This document shows, one piece after another, positions 8,628 through 18,874 of a stretch of DNA of 64,000 nucleotides. The translations under genes were made by a program, and so were the position numbers. The notes beneath the pieces were generated by a model. That model saw only the letters and a program-made list of their open reading frames with translations. It searched no databases and was not told where the DNA came from. How positions within the stretch are numbered: position 1 is the first letter of the stretch; each line of letters starts with the position of its first letter. Source of the stretch: Kalmanozyma brasiliensis GHG001 (Eukaryota > Basidiomycota > Ustilaginomycetes > Ustilaginales); contig NW_015961958.1 of the NCBI RefSeq assembly GCF_000497045.1, positions 310,001 to 374,000 of the forward strand. Reading direction: 5' to 3'.

Positions 8628-11468
8628 CTACACCTTGCGCTTGACCAAATTCTGCAGCATATCAAACGAGTTCCCATCCGGCTGGAGCTGGATGATCCCA
8701 CTCGCGTTTGCATCCTTTGTGTCTCCCCAAGCCCTTCCATCCTTCGCATGCACGTTGCTCGTCCTAGGGACGGCCTGCAACAGACCGAAGTCGGATGAGA
8801 TACCTACGATTCTAACACTCTCCTCTCCGCCTCCTTCACCGCTCCTGAGCGCATCCTCGGTCAGCGTCGTTTCCTGATCGCTGTGCAGCCAAGCCTGTCT
8901 ATACCTCGGCACAAACGGCGCAAAGTTGCCTCCATTCTGCATGAAGGTGCGCCAGATCGAGTCGAACGTGGACAATATCGCACCTGCCAGCTTTTCCTGC
9001 GTAATCTCATCCAGCTTCTCCCCCTCGTTGGTGTCGTTGTGAATCGCAATGAGGTCCGAGACCGACGTCGTCGGACGAGGGTTGAGACAGTTGACACCAC
9101 ACCCAGAGATCAGCACGAACTCGCTCCCGCCGCTGAATTGCGAGTTGACCAAGATACCGCCCAGCTTGGCATATCGTTTGCCGTTGAGTTCGAAGGTCGC
9201 CGTCTTCGCCCGTCCGTCCGACGCGGGAGGGATCTCGGCGTAAATGTCGTTCGGCCACTTGATGCGTACTTTGTCCGCCACTGCACGACCCGCTGCACTG
9301 TCGCCTAAAGCAATACGAATGCCCTCGACGACAGCAAGCGCAGAAAGGTATTGAAGGAAGACGGTTTTGGAAGCCATCGAGACGGGAACACGGAAGACGG
9401 TGGAGAACTGCAAACAGCCCTTAGGCGAGATCCACCGGTTGCCACCCCGCCCTCGACCGGACATCTGCTGCGTCGCAAAGAAGGTTGTTCCGACAGGCAG
9501 GGCGGAAAGTAGACGGAAGTTCTTGTCCAGCATGGTTTGGGTGGACGTCACCATCTGCGTGTATAGCATGGGCGTGCCGAATCGGAGATCGGTGGGTGTC
9601 GTGCTGGCGGAGGAACCGAAAGGGTTGAACGGGTCATACGGCGCACGCCATGTTGACCAATGACCGGGTTCCTTGTCGCTCTCTCTTTGAGAGTTGATCT
9701 GTCGGAAGTGCAATAGATGCTTTTCGTACTCGGCGATGTTCCAGTAGGGAAGGACGTCAGAGGAGGGTCGATCTTGCTTGCAGACGAGCACGTACTTGGG
9801 CACCGAGTCCAAGTCGACTTCCTTGTCTGAGTTCGAGTCCTCAGCGCTTCCATCGGCGGCAGGCGCGGGAACGATGGGCTTGGAGAAAGCAGCGTAGTCG
9901 GCGGAAGAGCACAACCCCTGAGCCTCCCGAATGGCGTTTGCGTCTGCGGAAGCAAAGTGCATCGTGTCGTTCGAGTCCTTGACGCTGGCCACGATGGCGC
10001 CTTTCAAGGCAGAGCTCGACCCGAACCCTTCGATATGCGATGCTGAGCTGGACGCTTCCGCAGCGAGCTTCTGCACGATATCGTTAGTGACCTGATCCGA
10101 CCCTTCGCCGATCGATGCAAGAAGAATGGGCTGCAGCTTAGGCTCTTCCGTCTCGACAGCTGTACTCGCTGCTCCCGCCGCACGAGCTGCTTCAGACAGC
10201 TTCGTTGGAGCAGCCCACTGAGGCAGCTCCGAACGCAGCCCCAATCGCTGCGAGAACAGTTCGTGCATCCACTGCAGCCGACGCTGTTCGTGCACGCGGA
10301 GCTGTCTATCGTGCTCGTCGCGATCCTTGTCATCCTGCGCCTGTGTCTGACCGTTCTCCGCCAAGAGTACGGGCGTTGATGTGGGCAACAGTGGGAACTC
10401 CGGGTGCGTTCCGAACAGCAACGCCTTGCCAAGCCCAACTGACGAAAGCACCACCGCAGCCTCCCCACCGTAGTCCGGCCGTCTCTGCTTCGCCTCTCCG
10501 CTGTTCAAGTCGATGTCCAGACGCAGCTCGTCCGGCTGCACCTGCGCGTAGCGAGCGAGCACCTCGACGCCGTCCCCCGCAAACCGATCGGCGTCCATGA
10601 ACGCTCCGCCCCCGTTGTAGTGGCACCTCCATTGGTCGCTCTCTCTCGTACGCTCGATGTCCACAATTCGTGCTCCTTTGTCGGACTCGTACACGAATCC
10701 GGGATATACCGTCCCCTGACAGGTCCCAGGGAAGAACCGAAGAAACGGTCGCTCGCCGTCCACCTCCATGCTCGTGCCGCGCTCAAAGGTGCAGTGCGCG
10801 GAAGCGTAGTATGCGCCTGCACAGATCCCAAGGAAGCTGCCGCCCGACTCGACGTAGGCGCGCACTTGCGCGGACGCTGTCCTGCTGCCAGACGATGAGG
10901 AGGCATTTGTATCGCGAGAGTACGGCCGGGCGAGCTCGGAGACGTACGGCAGATCTCGACCGCCAGGAATGACCACGAGCGCTGCACCCTTCTGCCACGG
11001 ATCGAGAGCCAGCGTCTTGGCATCCGCCGTCTTGACATCGTACGTGGTGAGCAGCGTGCGTAGCGTCTTGAGCGTGTGGTGCAGGGCCGAGGTCGAGACT
11101 CCCGGTCCAGAGTAGACAAGCACGTCCGACATGGCGGCGAGCCCAAGTGAGCGACGGGATGATGCTGTACTGAGCGAGGAACACCGGAATGGAGATCGCA
11201 GTCGAATGCCGCCGCTGGCCGAAGACGACGCGATCGGGTTAGCGCCCCGTGCTGGTGTGGCCGCACTGATGGCGCTAGCAATGGCACGAGCAGCCCACAC
11301 TGCGGATGCTTGACCCTGTGCTCGTCCGAACGAACAGCTAGCAAGTTGCACCCTCCGATGGGGTGGCTCTGGTGGTCTCGCAGGCTGGACCGCGGTGGAG
11401 AGAAAGCGTCGACCACCTGCTCGCGTGCAAATGTTGGGGAAGATGGTCGACAAAGTAGACCCTGACAT
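8628..11468 (-). CDS. BPL1: Biotin-protein ligase (holocarboxylase synthetase)
   Basis: A 946-residue protein if translated from 11468. It attaches biotin to acetyl-CoA carboxylase, pyruvate carboxylase and similar enzymes through biotinyl-AMP. From residue 113 (MSDVLVYSGPG) runs the fungal BPL N-terminal glutamine-amidotransferase-like domain, with VIPGGRDLPY and a nucleophile-elbow-like GICAGAYYAS near 215-225. The catalytic BPL/LplA domain lies in the C-terminal 300 residues: the biotin-AMP loop GRGRGGNRW near 670, then KWPNDIY and KLGGILVNSQ. The first 112 residues are Arg/Ser-rich and poor in acidic residues, like a mitochondrial presequence. A second in-frame ATG at 11132 starts exactly at the conserved domain, so two products are possible. 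No intron is apparent. Confidence 0.92.
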   Translation of the reverse strand: MSGSTLSTIFPNICTRAGGRRFLSTAVQPARPPEPPHRRVQLASCSFGRAQGQASAVWAARAIASAISAATPARGANPIASSSASGGIRLRSPFRCSSLSTASSRRSLGLAAMSDVLVYSGPGVSTSALHHTLKTLRTLLTTYDVKTADAKTLALDPWQKGAALVVIPGGRDLPYVSELARPYSRDTNASSSSGSRTASAQVRAYVESGGSFLGICAGAYYASAHCTFERGTSMEVDGERPFLRFFPGTCQGTVYPGFVYESDKGARIVDIERTRESDQWRCHYNGGGAFMDADRFAGDGVEVLARYAQVQPDELRLDIDLNSGEAKQRRPDYGGEAAVVLSSVGLGKALLFGTHPEFPLLPTSTPVLLAENGQTQAQDDKDRDEHDRQLRVHEQRRLQWMHELFSQRLGLRSELPQWAAPTKLSEAARAAGAASTAVETEEPKLQPILLASIGEGSDQVTNDIVQKLAAEASSSASHIEGFGSSSALKGAIVASVKDSNDTMHFASADANAIREAQGLCSSADYAAFSKPIVPAPAADGSAEDSNSDKEVDLDSVPKYVLVCKQDRPSSDVLPYWNIAEYEKHLLHFRQINSQRESDKEPGHWSTWRAPYDPFNPFGSSASTTPTDLRFGTPMLYTQMVTSTQTMLDKNFRLLSALPVGTTFFATQQMSGRGRGGNRWISPKGCLQFSTVFRVPVSMASKTVFLQYLSALAVVEGIRIALGDSAAGRAVADKVRIKWPNDIYAEIPPASDGRAKTATFELNGKRYAKLGGILVNSQFSGGSEFVLISGCGVNCLNPRPTTSVSDLIAIHNDTNEGEKLDEITQEKLAGAILSTFDSIWRTFMQNGGNFAPFVPRYRQAWLHSDQETTLTEDALRSGEGGGEESVRIVGISSDFGLLQAVPRTSNVHAKDGRAWGDTKDANASGIIQLQPDGNSFDMLQNLVKRKV

Positions 11469-11583
11469 CTGATATGCGAGCCCAAAGCAAGCACTAAATC
11501 CCAGAAGCTTCTGGGTCGGAGATGGGAGGCCAAAAATCTAAGTTCATATACACAAAGCACGGCTCGGGAGCCTAACAGTTCTA

Positions 11584-11689
11584 TCCCGGCTAGCTCAGTC
11601 GGTAGAGCGTCAGACTCTTACTTACAAGGGTTTCCGAGACTTATTCTCGGGTCATCTGAATGTCGTGGGTTCGAGCCCCACGTTGGGAG
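11584..11689 (+). tRNA. tRNA-Lys (anticodon CUU) with a 33-nt intron
   Basis: A full cloverleaf can be drawn. The acceptor stem pairs 11584-11590 with 11682-11688 (two G-U pairs), and 11689 is the discriminator G. The D arm is GCTC/GAGC at 11593-11608. The anticodon stem TCAGA/TCTGA is at 11610-11614 and 11655-11659. The anticodon CTT is at 11617-11619 and A37 at 11620. The T stem GTGGG/CCCAC closes a TTCGAGC loop. The intron occupies 11621-11653, at the canonical place one base 3' of the anticodon. Internal A and B boxes are intact and CCA is not encoded, as expected for a eukaryotic nuclear gene. Confidence 0.95.
11621..11653 (+). other. tRNA-Lys intron
   Basis: A 33-base insertion between A37 and position 38 of the tRNA. 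Removing it restores a seven-base anticodon loop. It should be removed by the tRNA splicing endonuclease. Confidence 0.9.
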
Positions 11690-11694
11690 ACTTC

Positions 11695-11700
11695 TTTTTT
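11695..11700 (+). terminator. RNA polymerase III terminator
   Basis: Six consecutive T residues beginning six bases after the tRNA discriminator base, as expected for Pol III termination. Confidence 0.85.
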
Positions 11701-11863
11701 GGCCCATTCTGCGACTTGGCCAACTCTCTGCGGTTGCTATGGCTTGGCTTCTGGCTCACTCTTTTGATCACACAAGGGGCATTGCATGGAGACAGAAGTC
11801 GCTGCATTGCGATGGGAAAGGGTATACTGGCAAGAGCGCGGAAGGCCAACCTGTGAACATTGT

Positions 11864-13099
11864 CTAGCCGACCTTCTTGAACCCACCAAAGTTGACACCG
11901 ACACAGCTATAAGCGAACAGCTCCGGATTCGCCAGCTTCTGCAGCATCTTCTTCTGCTCGTCCTCCTCTTCTGCATCGTCATCCTCTGCGCCATCTACGA
12001 GCGCTGTGGTTGCATCGGAGGCGGGGGTGATCTTGAAACTCACCCCGAGAGCCTCCTTGAGATCCCGCATCATCTGCACGGCGTTCGCCGTGGGGCTAGC
12101 CATGGTGCATTTGGCGACGTCCTGCGGGCTGAGTGCCATGAGCAGGAGCACCAGTGGCTGGTGACTCCTATCGACACAACCGCTACTTGCGATCTCCTCA
12201 AGCAGCATCCTCGCCGCTGACTGTGCGAGGTCCTCTGGCAGACCTGGGTCGGTCGCCTTACTCGCCGCTTCCGCCGAATGGATCGCACCAGTGGTCGACG
12301 TTGCGAGCAACGTAATCGCGAATCCTGGCGACTTGCCCGAATCCTCCCCACGATAGACATCCGCAAAGAGATACAGATCCGGGATGTACCGACCCAACAC
12401 AGCACGGGCGGCGTCAATAAGTCGGTTGGCCATCTGCGGGCTCACCCTCGTCGAAGTCGCAATGCCCCGAATCTTCTTCACCCTTCCCGGCGCAACAAAG
12501 TTGACCGTGCTCAAGTGCTTTACCACCGGACATCTGAAATGCACCTCTCCACCACCCAACGGTGCGGAACCACGTTTGGCGATGCGCAGCTCCAACGAGC
12601 TAGCTAGCGTGCTGAGCGAGTCCAACGGCAGGAAAAGCGTCAGATGCGGCAATGTCACCGTTCGAATCGTATCCACGCCCAGATCGCCATCCATGTTGGT
12701 GACGCCGCGCAGCGTCAGATGCAACTCCTTCTTCGCAAATGGCGCCAGGACTACCATCCATTCCAACCAATAGCCGATACCGCGGGTGAGCGAGCAGTCG
12801 TGCACCACTTTGCCTCCGGCGATCACTCCAGGTTTGAGCAGGATCGATGTACCGGTGTAGGAAATTTCGACGTGCGACCCATTGGTGACCTTTTCGAGGA
12901 GACGGAGGAAGTTGGCTTCGAAATCGCGGATACCAGGGCTAGACGAGTCGGGTCGGATTGAGTCGATGCGCACGGGTCGCTGCGAGACGAGAGAGAGGAT
13001 GAGACGTTGACGAAAGTTGCGGTGGCCTGTGAAGCGGAGGAGACGGGACTTGGAGTCGCCCGCGTTGGGGGCAGAGGAGGAGGAGGCTGTCGGAGCCAT
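11864..13099 (-). CDS. RCL1: RNA 3'-terminal phosphate cyclase-like protein Rcl1
   Basis: A 411-residue RTC-family protein. Rcl1 lacks cyclase activity and acts in the nucleolus with the GTPase Bms1 in the small-subunit processome, where it is needed for early pre-rRNA cleavages. Recognisable family stretches are LRFTGHRNFRQRLILSLVS near the N-terminus, DFEANFLRLLEKVTNGSHVEI, SYTGTSILLKPGVIAGG, the RGIGYWLEWM segment and GGGEVHFRCP in the middle. The start at 13099 (MAPTASSSS) gives a normal length; 22 further in-frame codons upstream look like leader. The Rcl1 rather than RtcA assignment rests on the divergent N-terminus and the YTGTSILLKPG region. Confidence 0.92.
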   Translation of the reverse strand: MAPTASSSSAPNAGDSKSRLLRFTGHRNFRQRLILSLVSQRPVRIDSIRPDSSSPGIRDFEANFLRLLEKVTNGSHVEISYTGTSILLKPGVIAGGKVVHDCSLTRGIGYWLEWMVVLAPFAKKELHLTLRGVTNMDGDLGVDTIRTVTLPHLTLFLPLDSLSTLASSLELRIAKRGSAPLGGGEVHFRCPVVKHLSTVNFVAPGRVKKIRGIATSTRVSPQMANRLIDAARAVLGRYIPDLYLFADVYRGEDSGKSPGFAITLLATSTTGAIHSAEAASKATDPGLPEDLAQSAARMLLEEIASSGCVDRSHQPLVLLLMALSPQDVAKCTMASPTANAVQMMRDLKEALGVSFKITPASDATTALVDGAEDDDAEEEDEQKKMLQKLANPELFAYSCVGVNFGGFKKVG

Positions 13100-13629
13100 G
13101 GTGAGGGATGGTAGTGCGATGCTTCGAGTCGTGTGCTGGGAGTATGTCATAAGAGACCAGAGCACGTATGCTTGCGGGATCGATCAATTGAATCTCTTGT
13201 CGTCGAGTGCAGCGATGCGAGCGAGCCGGTAATCCGTCGCTGAAAGTGGTGGGATGTCGAGCGTGGCAGTGATGATGGCGAGCAAGCAAGCAAGTCAGGG
13301 TGCAGCTGGAATGAAAATCTTCTGGTTTGCTCAAAAAATCTCCAAAAAGCGGCAGCAAATCGCCTCCGATTTCCGGATTTCTCATATCGCCGCCGTACCG
13401 CTACGCTCAAGCATCACCTCTTACCGGGAGCAGGATGCACCTGCAGGCCGGCACGTCCTTGCGAAGTAGTGACAGGATACAATTGCAAGATGCGCTTACG
13501 AATGGCGAATAATGATACGATACAAATACAGGTGTTCGACTCGACCAGCTTTGCTATGCTGGAGACTTGCCCTGCCGAATCGGGTGTGTGAGAATTGAGA
13601 TGCAGCTGATGGTGTGTGGCCGGCCATCG
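13100..13629. other. Intergenic: RCL1 promoter side and IRE1 3' side
   Basis: About 530 bases. No conserved frame, RNA gene or repeat recognised. Confidence 0.5.
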
Positions 13630-16600
13630 CTAATGATCGGGCTCGGCGCAATGGAAGTACTCCCTAAACACCGGCTCCGTCCTGATCAGTGGCTGATCCA
13701 CGATTGTGTTGTACACGTGCAGGAACAGCTCCGGAAAGCGCCTCGTAAAGTAGTTGAGGTAGCCATCCGGTAAGCTTCCCAGAATCTTCTTCAACGTCGG
13801 CGGCAGATCCTGGTAGTGATGCTTCTTGTTGCGCATGGCCCGGAGCAGATCCTGCACAGACGCGGGATCGTACTTGCGGAATTTGCCGAGATTCTCGAGG
13901 AACATCTTGTCGCAGCGGCGGTGCCAGTCGGTACCAAGCACGTTGCGCGCCTTGGATTCGAGCAGCACGAGCGCCGGAGTGGGCGGATCCTTGTCCATGA
14001 TCTCGAAACGGTCCGAGGCGTCTTGCAGGAAGTTGAGCCGCTTGTTCGGGTCCCAAAAGTACGGGTGGGTCAGCACTTCGGCTGCAGAGGGGCGCTGACG
14101 CGGATCGTGAGAGATCATCTTGAGCACCAGATCCTGCGCTTCGTGACCCTCTTCGCCCAGACCGTCGAGTCGAGCAAGGTCGATCCGCTTGCGGATGATG
14201 TTCATCTCTCGCTCGAAGCGCGAGCCGAAGGGATGGTCCCCGTTCGATAGCACGTAATAGGCAAGACAACCGAGCGCAAAAACGTCGACCGCTCGTGTGA
14301 GACGTGACTTTTCCTCGCGACTCGTGGTGGCTCTTGGATTGTTGCCCATCGACGACTCGGATTCGGACCCAGCGTCGAGATTGACATCGCCTCGGAGAAT
14401 CTCAGGGGCACGCCAGCCCACAGTGCCGCCAGGGTTGTTGACGGTCTGCGAGAAGCTCGTCTGTGCCATGCCGTCTAGTCGCTTCGACAGACCAAAGTCG
14501 GAGAGGAGCATTTTGAGGTGCTTGCCGTTGGCCGATGTAGCCACCAGGATGTTTTGCGGCTTGATGTCGCGGTGCACGATCGATAGCGAGTGCAGATGTC
14601 GCAGTCCAGAGGTGATCTGGTGCAGGGCACGCTTGGGCTCGAGCAGATTGCTCAAGTCGCGATAGTCGGCAGGACGTTCCACGACCTCGGCAAGACTGGC
14701 GGGGCACAGCTCCAGCGCGATGAACAGGAAGCTGGGCGTCAGCTCCTTGTAGAAGTAGCGAATGACGTTTGGATGATTGTCGGCTGACTCGAGCAGCGAG
14801 ACTTCTTTCGAGGCGACGTGGACAAAGTCGCGTAGCAGGCGCTTGACGGCGACGGCACGGCCTTGGAAGGTGCCTCGGAAGACGACGGTGCCTGACGAGC
14901 CGTATCCGAGCACCTCATCCGAGATGCTGAGCGAAGACGTGCTAACGCCGTTGGTCGAGGCTGATCCACCCGATTGACTCTGACCGCTAGCTGCAATTTG
15001 GGCAGCAGCTCTGCCGACCGAGGCGGCATCTTCCTCCTCGAATCCGCCCCAGCCTGAGTTGAGCAATGGTGAGCGGAGCTGAGGTGACATGAGCTGCTGT
15101 GCGCGTTGCAGACTATCGCTCGCAGCCAGCGCTGAGCTTGCAGTTCGCACCCCTTTCGGCTTTTTAGGCTTGCCCTCAGGAGACACATCGCGTTTCCGTG
15201 GCGTCTGCGGCTCGTTCTCGTTCGATGAAGAAGAGTCGGACACGTTCGTTGATGTGGATACGTCGACTTCGTTCTGGATGTTCGCGCCGTTGGCCTGCCT
15301 TGACGATGTTGTGAGGACGAAGTCTTCTTCTGGCTCTTCTTGGGCCTTGACGCTTGCCTCCTGCTTTTCATGGTCCGCCTCGTCGTCATCCTCCGCTTTC
15401 TCATTACCCGCCTCTGACGCTTCAGGACTGCCTTCTTTGCCGTTAGCCTTGGCGGCCTTAGCAGCGGCAGCAGCCCCGGCGCGCTTGCCTCTGCGTCTGC
15501 GCTTGTTGTTGTTGGACTTCTTTTTGGAAGCGGAGTTGGACCCTTCTTGACCATCTTCGCCATCGTCGTCCTCGTCGTCGTTTGCTGGTGATGGTTTGGA
15601 GCCAGATGTGCCGACAGACGAAGAAGCAGCCGTCGCCGCATCTTGATTCGACAAGGCGATAGCCTGTTGCAGCTGACGCTCCTCCTCGGCGCGCATCTTT
15701 TCGGCGTTGGCCTCTCCACCAAAGCCGGCCTCGTCTTCTTTGAGCACGGGTATCCAGACGACGCCTTTTGCGATCTCGGCTGCCTGCTTCTCGGTGCGAA
15801 TCTTTTGTTCCTGCAGGCCGAGGTAGGTCGCGCCTGCGAGCACAGCGATGACGAGGACCAGGATCACCTGAAGCAGTAGGATTGCCATGCGCGATTTCCA
15901 GCTTCGTTCGGCAGCACCTGATTTGCCCGCGGACTGGTCTGGTGAAGAGTCTGAAGCGTGACTGGAGTCTGACGATGTCTCGTCGGCGTCACCCCGAGTT
16001 CCCGGCCTTCGCGACTTCGGCGAAGGCTTCTTCCGCCCTTTCGGGCTCTGCGAGGGCTTAGCAGACGCCGATGGGGACCCGTCTCGAGGCGAGCCTTCTG
16101 AATCGTTCCCTGGTGATGAAGAATCTCCGAAGGCAGGACGGTCTCCAATGCCTAGCCTTGGCGAGCCACCGTCAATTTCGAGGGTAGGGTGTGATCCGAG
16201 GAGCGAGTCGCGGAGCCTGCCTTCGGCGCTCGAGTCGACTTGCAGCGAATAGCTTCCGAGCCAGCAGCCGAACGATGCACACTTGCGTTGGCCCTCGTCC
16301 GCCCAGCCCTTCTGCGATGCGGGCAGGCTAGGCATCCAGCTGTCGCTGGCAGCTTGCGAATTGGTCCCGTCCGTGAGACCAGCAGCAGCCTTGGATGCAA
16401 ATGCGACGAGTGGGAATCGATGAGAGCTCATGGCGTAGAGACTATCCCCTGCTATGCCCAGATAGGCGGAGCGGCGACGTGGCGCTAGTCCATCTTGGTA
16501 GCTATACGATTCGTCCTCTTCCGCTTGTCGATCGCTGATCTGAGGAAAGACGCGCTGCAGAGGAACAGGAGGATGGGAGACCAAAATTGGCCGACTGAGT

Positions 16601-17910
16601 GACTTGGTGTTCTGTAGATGCGGTGCCGGGTAGACGACATCAAAGACGCCTGCTACGCTTGCACGCAGCTCGGCGGACCATAGCGTTCGAGATGCGTCGT
16701 CGTCAGAGGCATAGTCGTTCGAGGCAAGGTCGGCTTCTGTGAGATTGAAGCAGACGACGCTGCCATCTTCGGGCATACCAAGAATGGCGCGCTGGTCCGG
16801 ATGATCCGCTTGTGTCCAAAGGGCTTGCACATCTCGATCGCCTGCGTTAGGTGCAAAGGTGCTGAAATGCAGCGTCTGCAAAGCCTCTGGGGAACTGCGA
16901 GAGTGGATGCTCAGGGTATAGTCGGTTCTACCGATGTACGCGAGCTGAGAGGTCGATTTGGATGAGGAGCCTGACAAGTTTGGCTCGTCGTCGATGCATG
17001 ACTCTGCGCTTGGGTAGCCGTCGCTTTGTTGTGGACTGACGCGAGCTGGGTCCAGATCATGTGCTTGCGCGCCGCACCAAACACCTGCCTGCCGACCTCC
17101 AAAGACGGCGCCTAGCTCGCCTGTCTGGATATTGAGCTCGACGAGCGTAGTTTGCTTCTGTCCCACGAAGACGCGCGTATCGTCGCCGGCGAAAGAGAAG
17201 GGACTGAGCTCAACGAGCTGCGGTAGTGTCAACGGCAGCTTGTCCAATTGGACACTGCCAGGATCGCCGCTGGCGACAGAGGCAGAGTCCGCCTTTCCAC
17301 CAGCAGAGGAGAGCACGTAGATGTCGCCGGCCGAGGATGGCTCGACGATGTAGATGCCTCCCGTCTCGAGTAGAGGCGAGGCGTCACTGAAAGGCGATGC
17401 GAAAGAGCGACCACCTTGCGCAATGTCGGCAAACGACTTTTGCTCTTTGCCGTACAGAGCTGTCACAAGCGGACGAAGGAGCGAGTCGGATTCGTGGCTG
17501 GAGTGTGGTGAGAGCGACCAGAGCTGTTTGCCGGTCTCGCGGTTGAGCGCAAAGAGGCCGCCTTCCACCGTTGTGAGAACGACAGTGTTGGCGAGGACAA
17601 GATCGGAAGCTGAGGCTGGACGCGTAGATGGGATGCTGCGAAAGCGAGATCCAGCCTGTGCGAGCTGGTGATGTCTTGTTGGCCGGATGAGGTCCCGATG
17701 CGAGTTGCTGGAGGTGCTGCTGATGTTGGGTTCGTCGACTATACTAGCTGCAGAAACACCGGAGAACGCGTCGAGAATGACAACTATCAGCGCGAGGATG
17801 ATCATCTGGAAGAAGAAAGCATTTCCGTGTGCCATTGTGCTGTTCCCCTCCATAAAGCTGTGACCTTTACGTGGCCGTTGCCGAGATCTCGGCAGATGTG
17901 GGAGCTTCAT
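13630..17910 (-). CDS. IRE1: Unfolded-protein-response sensor kinase/endoribonuclease Ire1
   Basis: A 1426-residue type I membrane protein of the endoplasmic reticulum that senses unfolded protein and splices the HAC1/XBP1-type mRNA (cib1 in smut fungi). A hydrophobic signal segment (residues 30-55) is followed by a luminal beta-propeller-like domain (GGLFALNRETGKQLWSLS). One transmembrane helix lies near 674-697. A long charged, low-complexity linker (about 700-980) leads to the kinase domain: glycine loop near 998, AVKRLL lysine near 1021, HRDIKPQN near 1112, DFG near 1138 and the GWRAPEI segment. The C-terminal KEN RNase domain (about 1290-1420) contains RAMRNKKHHY, holding the catalytic Arg, Asn and His. 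A second ATG at 17835 has better context and lies just before the signal segment; the first 25 residues are basic. Confidence 0.95.
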   Translation of the reverse strand: MKLPHLPRSRQRPRKGHSFMEGNSTMAHGNAFFFQMIILALIVVILDAFSGVSAASIVDEPNISSTSSNSHRDLIRPTRHHQLAQAGSRFRSIPSTRPASASDLVLANTVVLTTVEGGLFALNRETGKQLWSLSPHSSHESDSLLRPLVTALYGKEQKSFADIAQGGRSFASPFSDASPLLETGGIYIVEPSSAGDIYVLSSAGGKADSASVASGDPGSVQLDKLPLTLPQLVELSPFSFAGDDTRVFVGQKQTTLVELNIQTGELGAVFGGRQAGVWCGAQAHDLDPARVSPQQSDGYPSAESCIDDEPNLSGSSSKSTSQLAYIGRTDYTLSIHSRSSPEALQTLHFSTFAPNAGDRDVQALWTQADHPDQRAILGMPEDGSVVCFNLTEADLASNDYASDDDASRTLWSAELRASVAGVFDVVYPAPHLQNTKSLSRPILVSHPPVPLQRVFPQISDRQAEEDESYSYQDGLAPRRRSAYLGIAGDSLYAMSSHRFPLVAFASKAAAGLTDGTNSQAASDSWMPSLPASQKGWADEGQRKCASFGCWLGSYSLQVDSSAEGRLRDSLLGSHPTLEIDGGSPRLGIGDRPAFGDSSSPGNDSEGSPRDGSPSASAKPSQSPKGRKKPSPKSRRPGTRGDADETSSDSSHASDSSPDQSAGKSGAAERSWKSRMAILLLQVILVLVIAVLAGATYLGLQEQKIRTEKQAAEIAKGVVWIPVLKEDEAGFGGEANAEKMRAEEERQLQQAIALSNQDAATAASSSVGTSGSKPSPANDDEDDDGEDGQEGSNSASKKKSNNNKRRRRGKRAGAAAAAKAAKANGKEGSPEASEAGNEKAEDDDEADHEKQEASVKAQEEPEEDFVLTTSSRQANGANIQNEVDVSTSTNVSDSSSSNENEPQTPRKRDVSPEGKPKKPKGVRTASSALAASDSLQRAQQLMSPQLRSPLLNSGWGGFEEEDAASVGRAAAQIAASGQSQSGGSASTNGVSTSSLSISDEVLGYGSSGTVVFRGTFQGRAVAVKRLLRDFVHVASKEVSLLESADNHPNVIRYFYKELTPSFLFIALELCPASLAEVVERPADYRDLSNLLEPKRALHQITSGLRHLHSLSIVHRDIKPQNILVATSANGKHLKMLLSDFGLSKRLDGMAQTSFSQTVNNPGGTVGWRAPEILRGDVNLDAGSESESSMGNNPRATTSREEKSRLTRAVDVFALGCLAYYVLSNGDHPFGSRFEREMNIIRKRIDLARLDGLGEEGHEAQDLVLKMISHDPRQRPSAAEVLTHPYFWDPNKRLNFLQDASDRFEIMDKDPPTPALVLLESKARNVLGTDWHRRCDKMFLENLGKFRKYDPASVQDLLRAMRNKKHHYQDLPPTLKKILGSLPDGYLNYFTRRFPELFLHVYNTIVDQPLIRTEPVFREYFHCAEPDH

Positions 17911-18874
17911 GATAGCGAGCCGCTGCCACGGCCTTCGACCGCGAAGCCGAATGAGCGCGGACGTATCGAGGTGAAGACGCTCGCGTCAGAGACGACGATT
18001 TGATGTGACTGTCTGCATATGGGACTGCGAATGCAAGGCGCAGTATGAGCGCGTTCGTGATGGCGAAGAGAGAGGTGTGTAGAACGCGAAGTCGTACAGA
18101 CTGGTCTCCAAATGTCGAATGTTCGAGAGAAAAGATGCGCTTGGGCCCACGCTGCGAAGACAGAGGACTTGCTGATGGGTCTTGGGACCTATGAGTTGGG
18201 CCGAAAGTGTCGCGCAAGAATAGCGAACGAGCGGTGGGTGAATGTAACAGCAGGCTCTGGAATGTCGATAAGAGACGGCCAATGTGGGAACCGTGCCGTG
18301 GGGGCTGTGTAGCACAAAGGGAGGAGTCAAATTGTTCGGAGCCGACGCAGCAGATGAAGTCCAAGGGTGTTGGAGAGCGACTGACGGTTGCCACTTAGGT
18401 ACAGAATGTGTGGGTTAAGTCGTGAGATGGATGGCGAGGTGGTAAGGCGTCAAAGGAAGATGAGGAGGAGGAGGAGGAGGAGGATGATGATACGAATTCA
18501 AGCTTTCATTTGAGCCGCGCCTGTCAACTTTTCGGACTGCATTCGGCAGTCGGACAGTCAAAAGGGCACGAGCTGCAGCTCAACGCGAGTCTGGTGGTGT
18601 GGTGGTCCCTTTGCGTGCTCATCTCGCTCAAGCCAGTCAGGTCCACCAAAATTAGACTTTTCCGCTTTTCAACTCGCTTCCAACAACGCGGCTGCTGCAG
18701 CTGCAGAAGCCTCTCTCTCTCTGGGACTGACATCGAAGCCGCCTTTTTTGTGGGGGAGAAGCACAGCGAAGTCGAGAGACCAACCAAGACACGTCGACAG
18801 CCGATCCGCTCATATCCGCGGAGACGTCGTCCTCGTCCAGAAGATTGCTTTCCCTGGCTACTACGCGATATCGA
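17911..18874. other. Intergenic: IRE1 promoter/leader and SYF1 3' side
   Basis: About 960 bases. A GAG trinucleotide run lies at 18462-18484. A frame of 175 codons (17867-18394 minus) has no recognisable features and overlaps the IRE1 start. No RNA gene found. Confidence 0.5.
18462..18484. repeat. GAG/CTC microsatellite
   Basis: An uninterrupted run of GAG units followed by a short GAT run, in non-coding sequence between IRE1 and SYF1. Confidence 0.9.
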
